Positions 31,992 through 42,899 of a stretch of 64,000 nt of DNA are shown here, piece after piece. Origin of the DNA: Gnetum montanum (taxonomy: Eukaryota; Streptophyta; Gnetopsida; Gnetales; Gnetaceae); assembly GCA_015680685.1 (NCBI GenBank), contig MNCI01033409.1, positions 728,373 through 792,372 of the forward strand, in the 5' to 3' direction. A program made the translations under genes and the position numbers. Under the pieces are notes generated by a model, which saw only the letters and a program-made list of their open reading frames with translations, did not search any database and was not told the DNA's origin. Position 1 is the first letter of the stretch. Every line of letters begins with the position of its first letter.

Positions 31992-34900
31992 TCAAACATA
32001 GAATGGCTTTAGAAATGAGTGATTGGTTGGATTTGCAAATTCATTTCCTTCCATATCAGCTAACTTAAATGCTCCATTGTCGAATGCTTTAGAAACCAAG
32101 TAAGGCCCTTCCCAGTTGGCTGAGAATTTATCCGGATGTTCCTGAACGGCTTTAAGTACAAGGTCACCTTCTTTGATAGGGCGCTTACAAATGTCATGCC
32201 GATGTCATTGCTGTTGTTGTTTTTGGTACCATTCGATTTGATCAAGCACACGTATGCGTTCCTCCTCCACCGAGTCCAGGTCAATGATGCGCAGATCATC
32301 GTTTTGTCCTTTGTCGAGGAGTCCAGAAAGTATGATCCTTAAAGATGGTACCTGAAATTCCAGAGGCAAAACAGCTTCTGAACCGTGAACAAGACTATAT
32401 GGCATCTTACCTGTTGAAGTTCAATGTGTAGTACGGTATGCCCACAATGCATATACCAATTGTTCGTGCCATCTTCGCTTGCTTTGGGTAAGCATCTTTT
32501 TAAGTACTGTAATAATCGTTTTGTTTGTTGCCTCTGCCTGCCCATTGCTTTGAGGATAGTAAGGGGATGAAAACGAGTGTTTGATTCCTAGACTTTCACA
32601 AAAGGTTTTGGTCTCGACACTGCTGAATTGTGGCCCGTTGTCAGTGATGATTGTCATGGGAATGCCAAAACGGGTTACAATGTTTTCGAGAATGAAATTG
32701 CACATGTGTTTAGACGTAGTTTTTCGAAGGGGAATAGCCTCTACCCACTTCGTGAAATATTCCGTTGCGGTTATGATGAAACTATGCCCTGCAAAAGATG
32801 AGGGTGTTATTGGGCTGATAAGGTCCAACCCCCACTTTTGAAAGGGCCATGTGATTTGCGCCGTATGCAACTCATTTGGTGGGACATGGATTAGATTGCT
32901 ATGTTTTTGGCAGGTACTACATGTCTTAGCCTTGGAGAGACAATCATACTCCATGTGTGGCCAATAGTAGCCTAAGCATCTTATTTTTGTTGCCATGGCT
33001 TTGGGCGCTATGTGTCCTCCGCATAGTCCCTCATGTACCTATTCAACGATGGTTTGGGCATCGGTACTACCAACGCATGTTAGCAATATGCCTTCGTAGG
33101 GTCTATGACACAATGTGTTCCCTACCAGGGTATACTGCTTAGAACGTTTTCTTACTGCATCCTTTTGTGCATTTGTTAGGTGTCGTGGTGTTTCGCCCCA
33201 TAGAAGGTACTCTTTTATGTCATCATACCATTCTATCGCATGTGTTATACTAACGGACGCGATTGGCAACGTATCAACAGTATCGATTATGGGTTTGGCA
33301 CAACTGGCCACGAAGCTTGGTAATGTATGGAATATGTCAGGCGATATGTTTAGTGCTAAGGTGGCTAGTGCATTTGTGATGGTATTATCATTTCTAGAGA
33401 CGTGTTGCACATCGATGTTTTCAAATCGCTTTATCAAGTGTTTTGCCAAGTTACAATATGGTTGTAAATGTTGGGCTTTACATGTATAAACATCTGTGAC
33501 CTGGTTTATGACCAGTTGCGAGTCTCCTCTGACTACAAGCCGTGTGATATCTGCGGCCAGTGCTGCTGTGAGACCTCTAAGGAGACCTTCGTACTCTGCT
33601 ATGTTATTAGTACAGCGAAAGTTGAAACGGTAAGCAAAGGGTCTGATCTCCCCAGAGGGATAGGTGATGACAGCGGCAGCACTTCCCCCTCGAGAGGTAG
33701 ATGCTCTGTCAAAGTTTAGGACGGTGTCATAGTCATTGGGCACTATGTCTATTGCGCTTATATTCTCATCTGGGAATTCTGGCTCTATTGTCGCTTGATC
33801 GTGTGTTGGTGATGCGGTCATCTAATTTACTATGGCTTGACCTTTAACTGATGACTGTGCTATGTAATGTAGGTCAAACTCAGCTATCATGGCTTTCCAA
33901 CGTGCTATCTGACTCGTCTCATAAATGTTTCCTGTGATGGCTCTGAGCACATTATCCTTGCAGATTATGTTAACTTGGTTGTGGAAGAGGTAATGTCGCC
34001 ATTTCTTTAGAGAAAAGACTAAGGCTAAACATGACCTCTCTATGTTGTTGTATTTCTTCTCGTGAGCAACTAATGCATGGCTTAAGTAATATACAGGGAT
34101 CTCGGTTCCGTCATATTGTTTCTGGCAAAGCATGGACGCGATTGATGAATCTGAAGTGGCAAGGTAGATGTAAAATGGTTTATTGTTTTGAGGTGGATAA
34201 ACCGTGGGCAATTGGGTAAGTGCTGCTTTAATATTATCAAACGCTTCCTGGCACTGTGGAGTCCATTCAAAATGAATGTTCTTGCGCAACAAGTGATTCA
34301 TAGGTTTTAATTTCTCTGTTAGTTTTTCTATGAACCTTCTGATAAATTGGAGTATACCTTGTAGACCTCGAAGTTCAGTAAGGTTGCCAGGTGGTTTTAG
34401 GTTTGTTATGGCCTTAACCTTATCGGGGTCTACCCGTATCTCTGCTTCTGAGGCTATGAACCCAAGCATTTTTCCTGTTTTGACTCCAAAGACACATTTC
34501 TTTGGATTAAGTCTCAACTCATATTTTAAACAACATTTTAACACCAAGTCAAGTACATGTTGTTGTGATGTTTTTGATTTAATGACGATGTCGTCCACGT
34601 AGTCATTGAGCAAGTGTAATATGTAATTGCTAAAGATGAATGTCATCGTCCTTTGATACGTGGCCCCAGCGTTCTTGAGACCAAAGGACATCATTGTGTA
34701 ACAAAAGTTTTCCCATGGTGTCATAAATGTAGTTCAGAGCTGATGCTCAGGGTTAATACGTATCTGGTTGTATCCCGAGAAGCCATCCATAAAAGATAAT
34801 AAGGCATGCCTAGCGGTCAAGTCGACAAGTTGATCTATGCTGGGTAGAGGAAAATCATCTTTTATGGTTGCGACGTTTAGATCCCGTAAGTCAATGCATA

Positions 34901-35480
34901 AGCGAATGCTTCCGTTCTTCTTCGAGACAATGACCATGTTGGATACCCACTCAGCTTAATCAATAGCTCGAATGAAACCAGCCTGATAAAGTTTGGTGAT
35001 CTCATTGCGAACTGCCAATGCCACCTCGGGTTTAACCTTTTGCACCTTTTGTTTTATAGGTCTCAATTTTGGATCAAGGATGATGTTGTGCTGGACGATT
35101 CGGGGATCCAACCCAGGCATGTCTGTGTATGACCAAGCAAATGCCTTTATGTTGTCCCTAAGCACATTCTCTAGGTCTTTGGCTAGTTGAGGTTGTAGTA
35201 ATGTACTTACTTTTAATATTTTAATTTCCCCATCGGGCATGGTGATGGGGATTTTGGTCAACGGGTCTTCGGTGATATTTTCGGCTTCTATGTTAAGAGG
35301 TTTTGTCATACCTTTGTAATTGTCTATCGTTTGCTGTGTTGAGGCTATGACTGCATCATCCGTTGATGAACTTAAGTGGATGAGATTTATGTTGATGTCC
35401 CTTGCAATTTTGCCATAAGGTCCCTCAATGATTAATGGTTCGGTTAAATGCTGGCAATCTATCAGGCTTGCTCCTGCCAA
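31992..35480 (-). pseudogene. Tat pol: RT, RNase H, archaeal-type RNase H, integrase
   Basis: One continuous reading frame of about 1160 codons, broken only by in-frame stops (34956, 34734, 33822, 33039, 32421, 32205). RT: CIDLRDLNVATIKDDFPLPS, FMDGFSGYNQI, FGLKNAGATYQR and catalytic YVDD near 34600. RNase H about 34170-33830. Second RNase H about 33720-33330 (LNFDRASTSRGG at its start, NNIAEYEGLL, DSQLVINQV), a hallmark of the Tat lineage. Integrase: HEGLCGGH...CSTCQKH zinc site near 33020-32880, and catalytic WGLDLI, TDNGPQF and NGQAEATNK for D-D-E. A C-terminal GDLVLKAVQ...NWEGPY region ends at TGA 31994-31992. Most stops fit CGA-to-TGA, CAG-to-TAG or TGG-to-TAG changes. The first residues (LAGASLIDCQH) have no ATG and directly follow a TTATTGGCAG acceptor-like site. 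Confidence 0.9.
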
Positions 35481-35564
35481 TAAACAGAGAGCAGAATGAG
35501 CTAATGGGTATCATTCTATGTTCTTTGGCAATTTAAATTATGTGTACATGCTTAATGGTGGATT

Positions 35565-35755
35565 ATTGTCACACCGGGATGCATGGCAGTTTAAGGTCGT
35601 ACCGGGCTGTGGGTGGTAGTTTAACACTTTACCGGGCCGTAGGGGGTTTGTATGTATGGTAGTTTAGGGCCTTACCGGGCCATGACAGTAGTTTAAGGCC
35701 GTACTAGGTCGTAACGGCAGTTTAAGGCTGTACCGGGCCGTATGAGGTTTGTGCT
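35565..35755. repeat. AGTTTAAGGCC-type short tandem array beside RT
   Basis: Five or six units of GGCAGTTTAAGGCCGTACCGGGCCGT with variation, 25-45 bases apart. The unit core is nearly the same as in the array at 41280-41545, so the antisense gene is bracketed by the two arrays. Confidence 0.8.
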
Positions 35756-35954
35756 GGGATGTTCGGCGTAAACACGTGAAATGGGGTTCACAGGGGAACC
35801 AAGATGTAGTAATTTTATTTTATATTAAATACATAATTATTTTTTATTATATTTTGAGCAAATTTCGCCGAAAATAAGTAAAAAAGCAAAAAAAGGCAAA
35901 AGTAGCAAAATGGGAGGCGGCGGCATCAGCAGCAGAGGTAGCAATGACGGAGCG

Positions 35955-35964
35955 CTATATAAAG
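35955..35964 (+). promoter_or_regulatory. TATA box of the antisense gene
   Basis: CTATATAAAG sits in GAGCGCTATATAAAGG, followed by a G-run, about 230 bases before the first ATG at 36195. It is the only good TATA box on the + strand in the spacer and faces the antisense exons. The G-run length may be uncertain in the assembly. Confidence 0.65.
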
Positions 35965-36859
35965 GGGGGGGGGAGGTCATTTGTTGTTACTTTGACTCAG
36001 TAGCGTAATCCGGAGCATAAAATCTCAGCGTAAGCGTAAACTGCGAAACCCCGGCGTAAGCGTAAACTGTGAAACCCTGAGCGTAGGCGCCAATGACTAA
36101 ACCTCCGCGTAGATGCAGAGCGTAGAAGTTCAACGTAGGCGTAAAGAGTTTCAACTCTCAGCGTAAACTGTCGATCCCAATCGTAGACGTCGAGATGGGA
36201 AAAGGCAAGGAAGTGGAAGGGCAGGGGAGGAAGGGTCCTGACTTGACCTTCGCAGAGGAGAGCGAAGCCATGTTGCAATGCCTGCCCAGGCCCAAGATTC
36301 CATCGTGGCCTAGATCATCACGCAGGTAGGCTCTGATTTTATCTCTGTTGATTATTTTTTTGCTTGTGCATGTTTCGTAGAGTAGACAGTCGCGTAGAAG
36401 GCCTCGGCGTATACCCCGAGCGTAAAGAGTTAGCGTAGAGGGTTTCGGCGTATACGCCGAGCGTAAAGAGTTAGCATAGGCGTAGATTGTCATGGCGTAA
36501 TTTGTTTTCAGTGAACAGCGTAAACACTTTTCTTGCATGAAGTGTAGATAGTTTTATCAGCGTAAATTACAGCGTAAATAAGTTTTCTATGCACGAATTT
36601 TTCTATTTTATCAGCGTAAGTTTTCTGTTTTTATCAGCATAGATGGTCTACGCTATTACGGTGTATACGCTGAGGGTTTCTATAGCATATACACTGAGCG
36701 TGAATAGTTAATTCTTTTCAAGCATTGTACAGCGTAGACCTATTTTCATGTAAACTATTTTCGATGTAAACTTATTTGCCCAGAATTCAGCGTAGACTAT
36801 TTGTTCAGTGTCTAGCATAGACTATTTACGCTGAGGGCTCCTATGGCGTATACGCTGAG

Positions 36860-37258
36860 GTTTTCTTCCGCGTATACGCTGAGCGTAAATGGTTTGGTTG
36901 ATAGCGTAAACAGTTCGTTGTCAGCATATACGCTGGGTTAGACAGCATATACGCCGAGCGTAAATAATTCGTTGTCAGCGTATATGCCAGGTTAGGCAGC
37001 GTATACGCCGAGCGTAAATAGTTCGTTGTCAGCGTATACGCCGGGTTAGGCAGCGTATACGCCAAGCGTAAACGGTTCGTTGTCAGCGTATACGCCGGGT
37101 TAGGAAACGTATATGCCGAGCGTAAATGGTTCGTTGTCAGCGTATACGCCGAGTTAGGCAGCGTATACGCCAAGCGTAAACAGTTAGAAACAGCGTAAAT
37201 AGTCTTTTGACAGCATATACGCTGGGATAAGCAACGTATACGCTGAGCATAAACAGTT
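36860..37258. repeat. 54-bp tandem repeat within intron 1 of the antisense gene
   Basis: TTCGTTGTCAGCG recurs at 36914, 36968, 37022, 37076 and 37130, exactly 54 bases apart, with diverged units on both sides. Each unit holds two GCGTATACGC palindromes and one GAGCGTAAA. As 54 is divisible by three, the minus strand stays open (36841-37173) and reads an 18-residue repeat (LRSAYTLPNPAYTLTTN type). The repeat period explains that frame, so I do not call it a gene. Confidence 0.9.
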
Positions 37259-37358
37259 AGTAATTTTTCCTAAGTGTCGATTTATGATGTGAACTTTTGT
37301 TTTTCACGTCGTTTTGATGCATGGCTGATTTTACGTTGGTATTTTGGTTGCTTGCAAG

Positions 37359-37794
37359 GACACTTAGCCTTTTCTCCTCGTGGTTGAGCTTCTTGGGGTG
37401 CAAACATGGTTTGGCCCCATTGAAGCTGATGAGCCTACCCTAGATCTAACTATGGACAACAATGGGGTCTGATTCAGAGAAGGTGCATGCAAATTCCTGG
37501 CCTTCATATTGGACAATTTTGAAGTGATTATCTGGTCTCACTTAAGTGAACTGGTGGCGCGGAGCGTGCTTGAGGAGCTGCGGAGGGTGTCATGGTCTTC
37601 ATGGAAGACATCGATGAGGGGCAGCTTACAAATGAGGACGGTTCTTCCCGCGGGCCCAGGTCCACACGCCTGTTAGCGTGCATGTGGGCCCAATTGCCAC
37701 GAGGTGAGGACTACCTCAACAACACTTTATTCTTAGTTGCGTGTGCACACACACTGTTCCAGAACCCTCTTGGCACAGTGTACTGAGTGGATAG
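37359..37794 (+). pseudogene. Exon 2 of the antisense gene: possible FCP1/HAD-like phosphatase region
   Basis: In one frame a hydrophobic strand FLLVVELLGV could correspond to the D-L-N-G strand of plant FCP1-like HAD phosphatases with the aspartate changed. It is followed by FREGACKFLAFILDNFEVII and W-S (family form RP...FL.F....F.V.VWSS). After a frame change, LPRGEDYLNNTLFLVACAH and LFQNPLGTVY recall the NTLLVDD...NP.GTAI motif with both aspartates lost. Three frames are needed across the exon. If right, the active site is gone. A structure-based comparison could easily reject this. Confidence 0.35.
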
Positions 37795-38228
37795 GTAGGA
37801 CCGTTTAAGTTTGTTGTTTCTTTTCGCTATTTGGCATTTGCTTCTGTTTTGACGTCCGTTCGGTTGTAGGCCTAACATTAACGCAGACGGAATATGCGTT
37901 GAGGATGATGGGCTTGCTCTAGCTCGTACTGCTCTAGATACGTTTATGGCAGGTCCCACCCTTCGTGGAGCTATTTTAGCTCAAACCAAGAGTGCTATCA
38001 TCCACTACCACAAACGATTCTCTAGAGCATTCACAATGTGCCAAGCTCGTGGATGGCTGGATAAAGATTGGTCAGACCAGGGGCCAGTATTCCCTCGTGA
38101 CTTTGGCTCAGGCAGCACGTCAAAGTCTACAACTGACGGTAAATGACAACATCTCCTAGATTTGCTAACATATTTATTCAACTGCCGGGGGGTTATACTG
38201 ATCTGATGATTTCGAATTGTATTTGCAG

Positions 38229-39269
38229 TTAATGTACCTCCTGGCAGGGACCCTGTCACAACGGGACGAACTGAAACCGCCATGTCAATGAAGTTTGGGG
38301 AGGTGAATAAGGCTCGAAAATGGTTGTGCATCCATGCCCCGCCATCCATTGTTCGTTGCTTAGATAATGCCGGCCTCATGGAGCTCTTCACGACTCCGAG
38401 TCCTGATGTATCAATAGCAGAAATGATCAGGATCGTGGATTCTTTCAATGAGTCTGTCTCCTACTACAGCACCCGGATTAAGGGTGTTAAGATCGTTTTC
38501 CATCTGTCGCCTAAATTCTTTTCGAACTTATTTGGTGTACTGGCAGATGGTATAACTGTAGCTTTAGACAGGGCTCATAAGGAGCTCCAAACGGTTCGTG
38601 AATTGGAGGACTGGCTAGGCGTGGCCAAGGGTGCCAAGGGATTCCCAATGCAGGGGAAATCAAAAGTTGAGGAGGTGAATGAACTATATCCCCTGTTTAG
38701 GGCATGAGTATTCCAGAAATCCTTGTCCCAGGTGCGGAGTCTTGGGGTCGAAGCTGTACGCATCATGCGAACTATCCTAGAAACCGGAGCACGCTATAAT
38801 TGGGCCCAATTTTTGTTATCGGGCTTGCATAAGGAGATAGTGCGATTGCGCTCGAATGTCGAGGCATAGTCCCACTTCACCTTTGCCTTTTTTGCCAGTT
38901 ACCTACACCACTTAGCCAAGTTTCTGGTAGTTTGCATAGACAACAAGTATTTTCTATGGGATTGGGGTCAACTATCCCGCCCGTGGATCAGCCACTTGTT
39001 TGAAGTTGCCGAGTCCCAAGACCCTCCTAAGGGAATTGATGAATCCATGTCTATTATGAGAGGGGGGTTATCGGGTACCTTAATTTACACTCGTGATAAT
39101 CTAGGATTAGAGCCAGATGATGTGCCTTTCACTGCGAGAAGAGCTGAGCGGGTTATCAAAGAAACCATTGGCAAGGCCAAGGGGAAGCTAACAAAACGCG
39201 AGCGCTCAACCGAGGAAGCCTCGAACGTGAACAATCCATGAGTGAAGCGCATATGATTGAAGATGCCTG
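38229..39269 (+). pseudogene. Exon 4 of the antisense gene, unrecognised domain
   Basis: About 345 codons in one frame with stops at 38705 (TGA), about 38867 (TAG) and 39239 (TGA). Features are a NKARKWLCIHAPPSIV segment, FHLSPKFFSNLFGVLADG, a charged helix (HKELQTVRELEDWL), an aromatic stretch ending FLWDWGQLSRPWISHLF, and a basic KAKGKLTKRERS end. I do not recognise it. The helical, Trp-rich make-up resembles other plant transposon-borne proteins only in a general way. Confidence 0.6.
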
Positions 39270-39973
39270 GTAAGTAGACTTCACATACTTATTGCTTTAT
39301 TGTTTTTGTTTGGTTCATAATTTTTACTTTGATTGCTTACATGCCACTGATACCCTCGGACTTGATTCGAGAAGTGAGGAAGTAGGCATTAGAGACAATT
39401 ACTGAAGAGGAGGAGACCAACACGGAGCGAAACATTGAGGAGGAAAATGTGAAAAAAGATCAAGGAGGAGGAACAGAAGAGTTAAAGGGAGACACCACAG
39501 AAACTGAGCCATTGGATGAGTAGGGTGGTGTCGATCAGATGTTTAGCAGCTTTCTTAAGGGAAAGCTGGACTTAGGCGATCCCCTAGAAGGTGACAAGGA
39601 GCACGGTATGTTTTCTTTTTTCATATTATTTTATCTTGCCTCGTTAGTTGTCTTTTCTACGGTATTTTATTTTCATGCTTTCATTTCTTCCAGACGAAGG
39701 CAGCGAAACCAGGACGGTGCGGTTAGATGTACCTATGAAGATGGTTCCCCCTGAGAGGATCGTGGAGGTTAGTTCATCCCACACTCGTGGGCCATTTACT
39801 TGGATGGAAATGCCAAGTAAGATGGATTTTGTGGCTGGAATCGCAGAAGAAGTTGTCAAACGAATCCAGGAAGTCCACCCTGAAATAAGTATGAATGTTT
39901 TGAATTATCTGCAGTTTTATAGTTTCACACCCTATTTTTGTTATTTTAACCTTTGCTCTTTTCGTGTACATAG

Positions 39974-40758
39974 GTGCCAAACTAAGGTGGGATCCTTCTG
40001 AGACAATCAGCATAGAGAGTTTGCCCATGTTATCCGCAGAAGTTGAGCAGGTGCCGAGGCCTATTTATGAGGAAGTAGCGGAAGGTCTTGTTCACAATGT
40101 CAAGTCACTATGGACTTGTAGGCGTTCCGTCGAACAGTTGTGGCTGCAGATCCAGGCAAAGGAAAAGGAAGTCTCCGAGTTATCAGTTGAGCGTGACGAT
40201 CTTAAGGCTCGATATGAGTTCACCTCTGCCAGACTAAGCGGTGATCACTCTTGGCGAATGTCTGAGGTCACGTATACTAGGTATTGGAACCTACTGAATC
40301 GTCATATGTCTTTGACTCAGAGAATGGCGGAACATAAAGCCCAAATAGATCTCCTGAACCTCAAATGTCAAGATTGGAAAGCTTTAGCGTCCAAGGTTTG
40401 CAAGTGGGGCCAGGATGAAAAGAACCATAAACATCATTACAAGAAGTCGTTAAAGGAAGTGTCCGTTGAAAAACGCCAAGTGGAAATGTTTGTGGAGGGT
40501 TTGGGTTTGCGTTCTGCTTTTGATACCTTTGCTCAAAACACAACTGTTGAGATGGAGTTTCCTACAAGGATGATTACGACAGCTTTTGGGGAAGTGTCTG
40601 TGGGTGAATTCTCTCTGAAACATCCTACCTAGTCAGCTGTTGACAAGGGAAAGGCCTTGGCAGACGTTGACCTAGGCCTTGATGGGACAGATTGGACTAG
40701 TGTCTCAGAAGAGGAAATCCTTCATCAGCTGGAATTTGGCTTAGGGGGATCTCCTATG
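39974..40758 (+). pseudogene. Exon 7 of the antisense gene: coiled-coil region
   Basis: After ISAKLRWDPSETI comes a long helix: SVEQLWLQIQAKEKEVSELS, then VERDDLKARYEF, later MAEHKAQIDLLNLKCQDWKA and HHYKKSLKEVSVEKRQVEMF. Heptad spacing of hydrophobics is clear, so a dimeric or trimeric coiled coil is likely. One stop (40630) stands where a CAG codon would fit, and the frame stays open after it to the donor at 40759. Confidence 0.7.
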
Positions 40759-40958
40759 GTAAGTATTTTGTCATTATGAAATTGATTCGCTAAAAAATGT
40801 TTGAAATTTTGGCATTCTCTTATTCTTACATTGATTGTTCCTTTTGATATTTTCAGGATGAAGGCGGTGACGATGTCGAAGAAGCTGGTCCCAGTGGAGC
40901 GGGGGTCCCTGATGCCAGCGGATCTAAAGGGGACGATCCTCCCATCCCAGATGCTTAG

Positions 40959-41279
40959 TTTTTAGTTTTGTTTTTAGGTTTTTTTTTGTTTTCATTATAA
41001 CACTATTTTGACTCAAATTTATATGGGAATTGTAAATTGGAAACTTTGAGTTATGTTACAGATGGATGAAAACAGTTAACTCTTGTAATTGTACATCGTT
41101 GCATGTATATATATAAAAATTGTTTTTGTTGATTTTGAGCTTAATCGCAGACATGCCACGGCAATGTAAAATGTTTTGGTTCATTTTTTCATTTTATTTT
41201 TGTGAGAGTAATGCACAGATCTAATCATAAGTTAGAGTATAATGATAAATGAAAGAGGCCAACAAAGTATAAGTGTGTG
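40959..41279. other. 3' flank of the antisense gene
   Basis: T-rich directly after the stop (GTTTTGTTTTTAGG), then AT-rich. It probably holds the 3' UTR of the antisense gene. I see no clear AATAAA. Nothing else was recognised. Confidence 0.35.
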
Positions 41280-41545
41280 ATCTAGTTTAAGGCCATTTCG
41301 GGCCAAATTCGCACTAGTTTAAGGCCATTTTGGGCCACATGCATAGTTTAAAGCCATTTCGGGCTCCAATCGTAAACAAGGAACATTTCGAATAACATGG
41401 ATGGATTTCCCGGTTGACCGACCATTTCTAATCGTGGCTAGTTTTATGTCATTGCAGACATGATAGTTTAACATTGTTTCGGACAGGTCGTAGTTTAGCG
41501 TCGTTTCGGATGGATTGTAGTTTAGCGTCATTTCGGATGGAGTTG
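41280..41545. repeat. AGTTTAAGGCC-type short tandem array beside protease
   Basis: Units CTAGTTTAAGGCCATTTCGG, AGTTTAAAGCCATTTCGGGC and GTAGTTTAGCGTCATTTCGG, six to eight copies. The core matches the arrays at 35565 and 31554. Confidence 0.8.
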
Positions 41546-42027
41546 TGTTGTTATTATTTTAGTAATTTTTTGATTTTTCTTATTTTTACATTAGGCGATG
41601 TGTCAGCGGGTACAATTCTATATTCGGCATCCCCTTCGCTAATTATGTTGAAAGGTAACTCAACCCAAGGGATGTTTGGTGGAATGGTTCCCGCATTAGT
41701 GTTTTCGGACGTTTCGGTATTTGTTGTGAGTTCTGTGTTAGTTGTTTCTGAGTGAGAAGGTGTATGTACAATGCTAGACGTAGGTGTTTCTATTTTTGTT
41801 TTGGGAGAATTTTGTTCTGTGTTTAAAGGATTAGCACTTACCGGTTTTTGTTCTCTTACGTTTTGCTGTTTAGGCTCTTCGAGCTTGACCTCTGAGCCTT
41901 GGTCCGTGTCCATGTACGATGAAATGATGGGAGTAGTAGCCTCCCCATAAATGATGATTTCACCACCTTCATAAGGCAGGTGAATCTCTTGATGTATAGG
42001 GGATGCGACTGCTTTCAATCGGGCTAA

Positions 42028-42636
42028 CTAGGGCCTTCCTAGTATTAGGTTGAATCCTAGCATTTCATCGACTACTACGAAGTCGGCGGATGTGGGGAAT
42101 TGATCCCCTGCTATGAAGTCTAAGTTGATTGTACCCTTAACCATCACACGTGACCCACTGAATGATTTTAGGCATGTGGTTGCTGTTGGTCTGGTCAACT
42201 CTGTAAGCCCAAGTTGTTCAACGATGGGATATGGTACTACGTTTGTTGCAGCTCCATTGTCTACATGGACCCTATGTATTTTAAATTGGTTCACCCGTAT
42301 TGTTATGAACATGGGGGCTGTTGTTGTCTCCCCTATTTTCTTATCCACCTTAATGTTATCATTGTGGAAACTTAGCGGTTTGGAAGTTGTCCCTTGGGGC
42401 GAGTACATTACCGCATGAATGGATGGTTCATTTGGAGGCAAGTCCTCGCTTACTGGGATCGACGTTAACATGCGGACCAAGGCTTCACGATGTGTTTGGG
42501 ATGTTAAAACTAAGTTATACAAGCTTAATGACATATTCTTTTGTTTGAGTGCCTGTGTGACTTGTGTTAGAGCCGTTGCCAAGTCTCTACTGTTGGGCAT
42601 GTTTTTATCAACGGTTACCTGGTCCATTAGGCCCAA
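42028..42636 (-). pseudogene. Tat aspartic protease domain
   Basis: FKIHRVHVDNGAATNVVP near 42325-42270 carries the catalytic aspartate in D-N-G, a form used by Tat/Ogre proteases instead of D-T/S-G. FNLILGRP followed by a TAG at 42028 matches the LLGRPW end; a single G-to-A change explains the stop. The frame then continues LARLKAVASPIHQEIH as in related elements. Confidence 0.8.
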
Positions 42637-42899
42637 CAGTTTTATTTCGTGCGTCGTTTGTTTCTCATTTTGGCCTGGGATTGTTGATTTATACGTATCC
42701 TATTTTCTGGATGGTTCGCCTTCATGTCCTGTGTTTGGTTGACTGTTAGGTGGCATCATAGGTATTGCGTTAAGTGGAGTGGGTTTAGGTGGCCCTAACC
42801 GTTGACGCTCCTTCTCCAAGCGTTCCCGCGTAAGCTTATCTGCCAAGCATTCTCGCGTGTGGCGTGGGGGCATGGCTGGTTTTGAGGCCTCAGGTTGCC

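Larger units (their letters stand above)
36195..40958 (+). pseudogene. Multi-exon gene antisense to the Tat element, in the protease-RT spacer
   Basis: I trace eight exons: 36195-36325, 37359-37794, 37870-38138, 38229-39269, about 39352-39605, 39694-39888, 39974-40758, 40857-40958. Donors such as CTG/GTAAGT, ATG/GTAAGT and acceptors such as TTTGCAG, TTCTTCCAG, ATTTTCAG are good. The borders between exons 2-3, 3-4, 5-6, 6-7 and 7-8 preserve the reading frame; the acceptor of intron 4 is not resolved. The product would be about 1000 residues: a basic N-terminus (MGKGKEVEGQ), a faint HAD-like exon 2, a long unrecognised exon 4 (KFGEVNKARKWLCIHAPP; HLSPKFFSNLFG), an acidic exon 5, a coiled-coil exon 7 and an acidic tail. 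It is dead: frame changes in exon 2, stops at 38705, about 38867, 39239, about 39516 and 40630. Antisense extra ORFs are known in some Tat elements; I do not recognise this protein. Confidence 0.75.

Noticed and set aside
32136-34602. + strand open frames opposite Tat pol
   Set aside because: They lie antisense to strongly conserved RT, RNase H and integrase motifs and have no domain of their own, unlike the exons at 36195-40958.
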